From positions 153,080,103-153,144,102 of the forward strand of contig OZ020585.1 of assembly GCA_963971535.1 (NCBI GenBank): 64,000 bases of DNA. Direction: 5' to 3'. The position numbers and the translations under genes were made by a program. A model generated the notes under the pieces. The model was given only the letters and a program-made list of their open reading frames with translations, had not been told where the DNA came from and searched no databases. Below, one piece after another: positions 57,071 through 64,000 of the stretch. Position 1 is the first letter of the stretch, and every line of letters begins with the position of its first letter. The DNA comes from Notolepis coatsorum (lineage: Eukaryota > Chordata > Actinopteri > Aulopiformes > Paralepididae).

Positions 57071-58634
57071 GCATTTAAGAAATATTACACAAGAGAGCGT
57101 TCTTGGTCACAGTGACTTGATCTTACAAAATCAGTCACATTGACCCGAAAACACATTTTGAGATGTATACAATAGAAAGAGGAGAATGTTAGCTATGAGA
57201 CGTGTGTGTGTGTGTGCACGTGTGTGTGTGTGCGCACGTGCACACTCACAGATACAGTAGAGATACACAAACTTTGTAGCTAACGTTAGCTAGCTATATC
57301 GATATCTATCCCGAAAAGCTGGCTGCACTAGGACAAATGGGATGGTCGTGTAACATACTATAGTATATATGTGACTTGCTCTTACAAAATCAGTCGTGTG
57401 CATATACACAGATAGAGATACTGTAATATAAATAAATTACAACATTAAGTAACATCTCTAATAAAGATGACAGGTGACAAACAAATTTTTTGGCTCAAGT
57501 GAAAAAGTAAAGTGGTAAAGGTAGAAACATTTGCATGTTCTTGGTATCTAAGGGACATCTATGAACCTCAGTGAATTTATTCCCAGTGTCAGAAATATTG
57601 TGTGTATTACTAGGCTTGCTAAATTTGTGATGAAACAAAGGCGAATATGAATTATGATTTTTCTTTGCATCTTTAACAGTGAATAACACCATGCTAAAAT
57701 TACCAGACATGAAGCTCGTTCAGTACCTTCTTGAGATCACGTGTACAAAAGATCTAAGCAAATGAATAAATGGAAGTATGATTAAACAGAAGGTTTTGTA
57801 GATGCAGTACTGAATTCTGCCATCCGGACACATTATTATAGACTATCAGGCTATATCAATTACCTTATTATAGCCATGTTGCATATCTATGGATCGGGAC
57901 AAATCTAATCTTTCCAATGGTAGAGTTCAATCTGAATTTAGTATCACAAGAACCGTGAATGAAATCTGTAAATAATAAACGTATGGACATTTCTCCGCCA
58001 TTTTTTGGATAGGTTTTTCAACTCGGATTGTTGCTAAACTTTCACAGAAAGTAGATACAATAACTGCGCTCCAATATATGCCAATTACGTATAAGTGGTG
58101 GGGGAGGGGGGCGGGTCTACGGACAGACGGTAAATACAGAATGAGATTTAGTCTGCTTACTGCTACACTTTCTAAGCATGTGGCATGTTCCCTTGCAGTG
58201 TTATCATCGCACTAATATATAGATTAAGTAATATTATGTCTGGGAGGCTGAGGCAGCGATGTTCGAATATGATAAAATATATATTTCGGAGTGATTAACT
58301 AACATTAACAGCGCACACACACACTCCCAAGCCTAAATCCCATATCCCCCTCCCTAATCTACACGCATAAAGAAAGGGGTACCTGGAGACGGTTAATAAA
58401 CTGGTTTACACTGCTTAATTTAAACAGTTTTTAATTTGTGATTTCATACAAGCTATTTAAAAACCCAATAATTAGTCAATAAAGGCTCCGGCATCCAAAT
58501 ATAAACATATAGGCCCCATCATCAAAAATTAAAGATGTTTTTAACTGTACTGTAATTTAGCTCATTTGGTCTAATACTAGACAACACGTTTTCTTCATGT
58601 TGGACAACACTGGACAAGAACCGACCCATATATT
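57071..58634. other. Upstream region of the Tnp2-like gene, no gene found
   Basis: A (GT)n/(CACGTG) run at 57202-57245 is the only clear feature. ORF 57495-57710 has no recognisable content. The missing 5' exons or promoter of the - strand gene may lie here, but no site could be supported. Confidence 0.45.
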
Positions 58635-58830
58635 GTCATTTACAACAGGCTAAGAAAGTTATATATCATGATTTACAACAGGCTAAGAAAGTTATATATT
58701 GTGATTTACAGCAGACTAGTAGGCAAGTTATATAGTGTGATTTACAACAGGCTAAGAAAGTTATAGATTGTTTTTTACAACAGGCTAAGAAAGTTATATA
58801 TTGTGTTTTACAACAGCCTAAGAAAGTTCC
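58635..58830. repeat. 33-bp tandem array, about six units
   Basis: The unit 'gatttacaacaggctaagaa' continues 'agttatatattgt'. Units vary slightly. The 60-codon ORF over it is a repeat artefact. Confidence 0.9.
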
Positions 58831-59276
58831 AGAAAGCGTAATTTCCATCTACAAATCAAACTCTTCCAAGAATGTATGTGAATAAATCTCACGTGCATGA
58901 AACGCTTCATAATGTTTATAATGGATTACTGAAACATTGTTTGATGGGCATGTTTGTCAAACGTCCAGCTGCAGTCTCACACAGTTCTAGTTGTACCGTG
59001 TAGATCTCCAACCAATATCTAGGGCAATGTGGAAATAATGTATATTACAATAATAATGTTTTATATCTGCTGAAGTATACAAAATCATGTGTTAAATGAG
59101 GTGTTACATACTTGTCATCATCAATTTAGACAGCAGAATTGTGTTATACAATGTAATCTCGCTGAAGGACGTACAGTATATCAAATCATTTGTAGTGTTT
59201 TGGTGCTTCTTGCTTACTATCCAACTGTTATAGAGTGTAGACAGTACATTTATAGTACCTTGACTGAATTTGGTCC
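58831..59276. other. Non-coding stretch, nothing recognised
   Basis: AT-rich sequence; ORFs near 59089-59295 on both strands overlap each other and show no family features. Confidence 0.45.
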
Positions 59277-59280
59277 TTAA

Positions 59281-59818
59281 CTCATTCCGGGCCAACAGCG
59301 CCCTCTTCTGATGGCCCGTTCCGTGCCAGCGCTTTAGTCAATGGGAGGACGGGATATTTGCGAACACTTAAACTATATCTTAAATGATGGCTATGGGTCT
59401 AATACACCGTTAATTAATCCAATTCCTGATCGCCATTCCAAATATCGATTGCGTCCATTGATCCAACGTTATAGTCCAAAACACAATGATCCATGATGCT
59501 CCCAGTGGGGGGACTCAATGCAATGGTATCCAGCTGCATGCCCGAAAAGTAAAACCTGGACCGGACTTATTTTTTAGATGCACAGTCCCAGCCAATCCAA
59601 TCCAATGATGTGCAATACCCTCCGTGAGACAATAGGTGGCGGTATTTGCCCTTTGTGAGCTCAGACCCATTCCCAATGATAACGTCAGGCTGGATGGATG
59701 AAAAATGTATGGATATCGCTAATAAAAGAAATAACGATTAAAACCCGACTATACTCGTGATTGACATGGAACGCATGGCGAGTTAACCCGACTATACTCG
59801 TGGTTGGCACGGAATTAG
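59281..59818. mobile_element. TTAA-flanked MITE
   Basis: The left end CTCATTCCGGGCCAAC and right end, reverse-complemented, CTAATTCCGTGCCAAC are inverted. TTAA lies at 59277-59280 and 59819-59822. This fits a piggyBac-like non-autonomous element. A direct repeat 'cgactatactcgtg' occurs inside the right part. Confidence 0.8.
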
Positions 59819-59965
59819 TTAAAGAATCCAGGGCACCTAGCAAAGAGTAGGGGGTTCCCCCGACATTCCTGGCCAAATTCCCAATCAGGTATCTTATACA
59901 TCAAGGCCTACTCATCCCTCCCCCTTAATGGCTGGTATCAATCCCTGTATCCTGAGCCTTTCAGC

Positions 59966-60767
59966 CAGGCCCGGACTGGCCATCGGGAGCACCGGGAGTT
60001 TTCCCGGTGGCCTGGCCTGCACAGATTTAAAAAAAAAATGTATAAATTTTTTTTTTTTTTTTTGTCAGGCGATTGTTTCTAGTTGTGGCGGCGGCGCGGC
60101 GCGATAGTTAGATAACCTAGATGGGTGGGGAACAACCAGGATTTCACTGTCTGCCACAGAGTTGGAGAACTATCTGACTCTCTCTCTCACGGGCCGGCGG
60201 ATCACACACACACAATGGAGCCGTGCTGGCGCTTGTGATTGGTGGAGGCGGGACCAGGCGATACAACTGATTGACAGCGGAGGCGGCGAATGGAATGGCA
60301 GACGGCACTCAGATGCAGAATAACAGCCAGGCAATGAGCCAGGTAGTGAGAGACTCGGGAGAGATACAGTAGAGCGAAAGTCAATTAACGTTGATGTCAA
60401 GATGGACAGTGGAAGAAAGAGAAAGGGTGGAGGAGAGGGATAAAACAAAGAAAAAGAAAGGCCCTTACAGGAGAGAGTGGTTAACTGTATTATAATAGTA
60501 AATAGAAAAATATGTTGTGCTCTTGCTTTTTTCTTTCTTTTTCTTTTTATTTGAGGTCCATAACAGTACATTGTACTAAGCAATTGTTGGCTCATTAGTT
60601 TGTGATTCACATGCACTAAAATTCACCAGAATGCAGGAAATTAAGTCTTTGTAACAAAAAAAATCCTGGTGGGGGACCCCCAGACCCCCCGCTTAAAAAG
60701 TGGCCTGACTGGGGCTATATTTCGCGCTATATCTCCCGGTATGAATTATTTCCCCAGTCCGGCCCTG
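59966..60767. mobile_element. hAT non-autonomous element with target duplication CTTTCAGC
   Basis: Ends CAGGCCCGGACTGGCC and, on the right, CCAGTCCGGCCCTG. CTTTCAGC lies at 59958-59965 and 60768-60775. The interior ORF 60170-60616 (- strand) shows no transposase motif and is not treated as a gene. Confidence 0.92.
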
Positions 60768-60844
60768 CTTTCAGCCATTGTGTAGTGTGACGTGTGCCTG
60801 GTGCCAGTGTATGGCAGCCATTGAGCCTGTGTAGCCCAAGGTTG

Positions 60845-61310
60845 GGTGAAGAAGAAGTCTTTATTTGTAGCACACATTGCTACATTCTCATGCAGCGAAC
60901 GAACACACACATGCGAGATGGGCGACACACGCATAGGAACATGCACACAATTTTTTTTGGGTCATCGATGACATTTCCTCTCTGCACTTGATGCATCCTG
61001 TCGTCCTTCCCCCCAAGGGCAGCTGGGAGCAGACATTGGTTGCGGCGTGGGCCTCGCCCAGGGACCAATCCAAGTGCTCCTGTCCGTCTTCGTCAGGCAC
61101 GCTTTTGTTCTGCATGTATTTCCATTGGGTTTATCTCTTTTTCTGGAGGGGAAACCCTTGCGAGCACGGGGAGAACATACAAACTCCACACAGAAAGGCC
61201 CGGGACATACCCCACCTGGGTACCTGGAAACCCGGCAACCCAAGTGGGATTCTAACCAAGGACCTTTTTGCTGTGAGGCAACAGTATTAACCACTGTAAT
61301 ACATGCCTGA
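60845..61310. mobile_element. Dispersed fish repeat fragment
   Basis: 'gagaacatacaaactccaca', 'caggacc'-like and 'gtgaggcaacagtattaacc' motifs are ones I recall from a widespread fish repeat. Class and ends were not determined, and the overlapping short ORFs on both strands are not credible genes. Confidence 0.45.
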
Positions 61311-62477
61311 TCATTGCCCAGCCCTACTGTGGCCAATGTTTACCCTCAGTCACACGCCTACAAGCCTTACCGTTCTCTAGGGGACTGAAGTATACCTTGT
61401 TTCCCAAGCATTATTTGTCACTGTCAGATCCACTGGGGGAGTGACCTGTGACTGTTTAACATGCGAAGCCAGCTGAGAAACACATGTACTTGCAGATTTG
61501 GAATGATGAAGTACACACAGTAAATCCAATGTGGATCTCTCTCTTTCCCCAACGTGACAGATTAAGAGTCCACCTTGACATAGACACCAAAAGGGCTTGT
61601 TTGTCATCATCATTCACTATCGGTGTGCACTGTGCAGGATTCACAATAATAAAACAAAACACGTATCTTGTGTACCACGTCCAAAGAGTTTAAGGTTAGG
61701 ATTAAGGGGTGGGCTTTTTACACTCAGTGTGCCATGTATGAAGATGTGAAGTTTACAAGCTTGCCTTCTTCATAGGCTTGAGTGCCGATATCATTAAAAA
61801 TCTTCTTAAACGCCAAATCCGTGAACTGATGGGTAACCCTGCCACCAAGAATACAATAAAACAGGAATGGAGGCACGCTTTAATTTTCTAATTGATTGTC
61901 TGAGCTCTTGTTACAAAGACTAACACCTCACCAGAGGTCAATATGACACATTTAACTTCATAGTTAGTGCTGTATTTTGTGGCTATAAATGGCTTGCTTA
62001 TTTTGGCATGTGTAAACATTTAAATAAAACAAGTTCCAAACATAAAATTTTCCATCTTCAAACCAAACTCTTCAAGAATGTATGTGCTCCACATTTATAT
62101 GGTAACAACTTCCAGTTTGTATCTGTGCAGCTATTGAAGTCTATGGCATGAATATGATCCTGTTTTTAAGCTATGTGGATGTGTTTGGTATAGGCTCTCC
62201 CTCCCAAAGAAACTATTCTAAATCTAATCTTGATCATTTATTTTCATCTTTCTTCCCTGTAACAGGTGGTTTAGTGGGTGTAGCAGATACCAGATTTAAA
62301 ATGAATTATTTCCATCCCTGATTGACTACGTGCTTGCGGTTGCCCAGGCCCAATAACCAAATTGAGCAGTAGATTGAGCAGACAGTGTTTTTAGTTTGAA
62401 ACAAACTGCAAAGCTCTAGTTCCTTTTTATAAATGTTTTGCCTCTGGTACCTGTGTTTTCCTTCCAGTAATTGTGTC
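61311..62477. other. Non-coding stretch, nothing recognised
   Basis: No open frame over about 80 codons, no terminal repeats and no arrays. A block at 61740-61860 ('cttgccttcttcataggctt') looks like degraded repeat sequence, but I could not place it. Confidence 0.4.
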
Positions 62478-62485
62478 CTTTAGAG

Positions 62486-62603
62486 CAGTGGTTCTCATGT
62501 TTTCATGTCAAGGACCCCAAATTCATACATAACAACACAGTAGAACCCTTGTAACCCCTCCAGGACCCCTGAGGGTTCCAGGACCACACTTTGAGAACCA
62601 CTG
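62486..62603. mobile_element. Short hAT MITE with target duplication CTTTAGAG
   Basis: 118 bp, starting CAGTGGTTCTCATG and ending TTGAGAACCACTG. CTTTAGAG lies at 62478-62485 and 62604-62611. It belongs to the same group as the termini in intron 1 near 5.1 kb. Confidence 0.9.
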
Positions 62604-62611
62604 CTTTAGAG

Positions 62612-63540
62612 TGCATTTATGGTGAGAGGTAATTGATGTTTTACAGGAGGATTATATGTTTTGCTAACTAGCCACAACACTAAAAGGCAGATGTTACAAT
62701 TGTGTGAAGCGCACACTAAAACAGTAGGAGACCGGTGGTGCAATGCTAAGCTATAACTTTCAATTTAAAAAGCAATTCAACTTTTTTATAGCCACTTCGA
62801 AATTCTAAATCCCCTGCCTTATCAGTGTGGTAATCTGCCTCTCCCTGGACTCATGAACAGTCATGTCCCCCTGATGAACTGTCCTCTGCTGCCATCCTGT
62901 GGCCTGTCGCTGCTATTGCCGCTACTGCCTGTACTCATGTTCCATCTGTCTATGTTCGTTACTCTGTTCTCTGTCATGTTCTGTACTCTGCTCCCTGTGT
63001 TTCTGCCCTCTGCATTGTCCCCATCCCCTGTCTAGTCTAGCGCCATGTCCCCTGTGTCTGTATCTATTGATATTTAGTCATGTTGTATTCCAGTCTAGTC
63101 TCTGTCATGTTCATTAATCTGCTCTCTGTCTGTGTAGTCCCCAGCTGTCGCCTATTGTAATCATTGTGTCTGTATATATATACCTGCCTCTCCCTTGTTT
63201 CCGGTGTTGTGTCATTGTCCTGTTCGCTGTTCTGTTCACCTTGTCTGCGTGAAGCTCCCCGCCTGTCCTGTTCTGTGTATCCTGTCGTGCTCCTGCTATT
63301 CCTGCCTTTCGCGGAATTGTCCTGTTATCCTGTATACTCAGTAGACAGTAAATTATAACACTACCTCATGCATACTGCACCTTATGTGACACTGTGAATA
63401 ATGTGAATATTTCTTCAGCTAGTCAGATAGTAAATTATATTGACCATATTGACCAAATTGTTTACACTGCCTGTGTTGTTTTTACTACCTGTACACTGTG
63501 TTGTTTTACTACCTGTACCCCCCCCCTCCCCCCCATGCTG
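62612..63540. other. Non-coding, CT-rich low-complexity stretch
   Basis: 62830-63350 is rich in CTGT/CCTGT motifs ('cctgtctagtctagcgccat', 'cagtctagtctctgtcatgt'). This gives Leu/Ser/Cys-rich ORFs without domain features. It may be the 3' UTR of the LINE whose tail follows. Confidence 0.4.
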
Positions 63541-63605
63541 CTATGATGCCTGAATTTCCCCAAGGGGATCAATAAAGGAATATTTTATCTTATCTTATCT
63601 TATTT
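63541..63605 (+). mobile_element. LINE 3' tail with (TATCT)n
   Basis: 'tgcctgaatttccccaaggg' and 'gatcaataaaggaatatttt' followed by TATCT repeats. This is a familiar fish LINE 3' terminus. Confidence 0.65.
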
Positions 63606-63806
63606 CCCTGTCAGTCCGTTCCTGTATATCTAGCCCCGTTTTCCAGCATAGCTGAGGTTTAGTTTCCGTGTTTTGAAGTTCGCTTTTGTTTGTGCCGTGT
63701 AACGTTCCTTGTGTGCTGCGCAAGTAAAGCGTTATTGTTCCTCACTCCGTCGACTCTGCCTCGTCTCTGTCCTGCGTTTGGGTCCACACTCTCCCATGCT
63801 CTACAC

Positions 63807-64000
63807 CAGTGGTCACCAACCTTTTTAAGCCCAAGATCACTTTTTTTTTTTTTGGTGAAGGCAAGATCTACCTATTGAAGCGTTGAGAGAAAAAGAAAAA
63901 GTACAATATTGTACTTTAAACTAAATGACTTTTATTTGCCTGTATTCTAATTACATGCAATGCTTTGGTCCAACATTAAAACGTCAAAGTAGAACTATTG
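63807..64000. mobile_element. hAT MITE, left end, continues past the window
   Basis: Starts CAGTGGTCACCAACCTTTTT, with 'agcccaagatcact' following, typical of a common hAT MITE group. The right end is outside the window. Confidence 0.6.

Noticed and set aside
60170..60616. 148-codon - strand ORF inside a hAT element as a transposase
   Set aside because: No hAT transposase motif; composition is low-complexity Ser/Pro/Leu, and the element is only 0.8 kb.

Overview
The window is eukaryotic and most likely from a teleost fish. It has GT-AG introns, fish-type hAT and Harbinger MITEs, L2 and Tx1/L1-like LINEs, a chromodomain Ty3/gypsy element, a BEL/Pao element and CACTA (Tnp2-like) transposase genes. 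I found no conserved single-copy host gene and no tRNA or rRNA gene. Almost every coding region belongs to a mobile element. Protein families are named from remembered motifs; no database was searched.

Left part (1-18.1 kb). A hAT-like terminus (about 400-495), a CTTAA-rich stretch (1.86-2.23 kb) and an L2 LINE 3' end (2.28-2.69 kb) lead to a (TAG)n microsatellite. Inside that microsatellite lies what I read as one 15-kb DNA transposon (2937-18021). Its ends are inverted (CACAGGAAAA...TTTTCCTGTG), with TAG repeats continuing on both sides. It carries two genes on the + strand. The first has ten coding exons (4765-11074, 523 codons, all splice phases agree) and encodes a protein with an N-terminal CIDE-N/PB1-like fold and a SUMO-interaction-like motif. 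The second is an intronless 801-codon gene (11293-13698) with two C2H2 fingers and a Tnp2-like body. A 51-bp repeat array joins the two genes. Downstream are a 246-bp hairpin-bearing array, an inverted partial copy of the first gene split by a TTAA-flanked foldback element, and a subterminal array of TATTGAGTGAAAT-type units. Several hAT MITEs with intact 8-bp target duplications sit in the introns.

Middle part (20.1-36.5 kb). Two head-to-tail Tx1/L1-like LINE copies. Copy A (20.15-27.11 kb) is nearly full length but broken by stops, frameshifts, a SINE and a LINE fragment. Copy B (27.12-36.52 kb) is 5' truncated and holds two later insertions: a solo BEL LTR (28385-29718, target duplication CTACC) and an intact Ty3/gypsy chromovirus (29989-35225). 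The chromovirus has LTRs that look identical, gag and pol joined by a -1 frameshift at GGGAAAC, and an 11-nt self-priming site in place of a tRNA primer site.

Right-middle (36.8-51.4 kb). A 51-bp tandem array and an internally deleted relative of the 52-57 kb gene come first. Next is a BEL/Pao element on the - strand (37930-46434, target duplication CATAC), whose pol lacks the RNase H region. A partial tandem duplication follows (gag 5' part plus LTR plus flank, to 49342); its breakpoint lies inside the terminal repeat of a hAT element (49543-50224) that interrupts another LINE fragment (50233-51340).

Right part (51.4-64 kb). A second, intron-containing Tnp2-like gene on the - strand (57056-51670) has a tandemly triplicated 72-bp exon encoding an acidic SUMO-interaction-like motif, and one frameshift near its 3' end. 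Beyond it are a TTAA-flanked MITE, hAT elements, a 33-bp tandem array and LINE tails.

No cellular pathway links these genes. The organisation is nested insertion of unrelated elements, and the two-gene 15-kb transposon is the most unusual unit.
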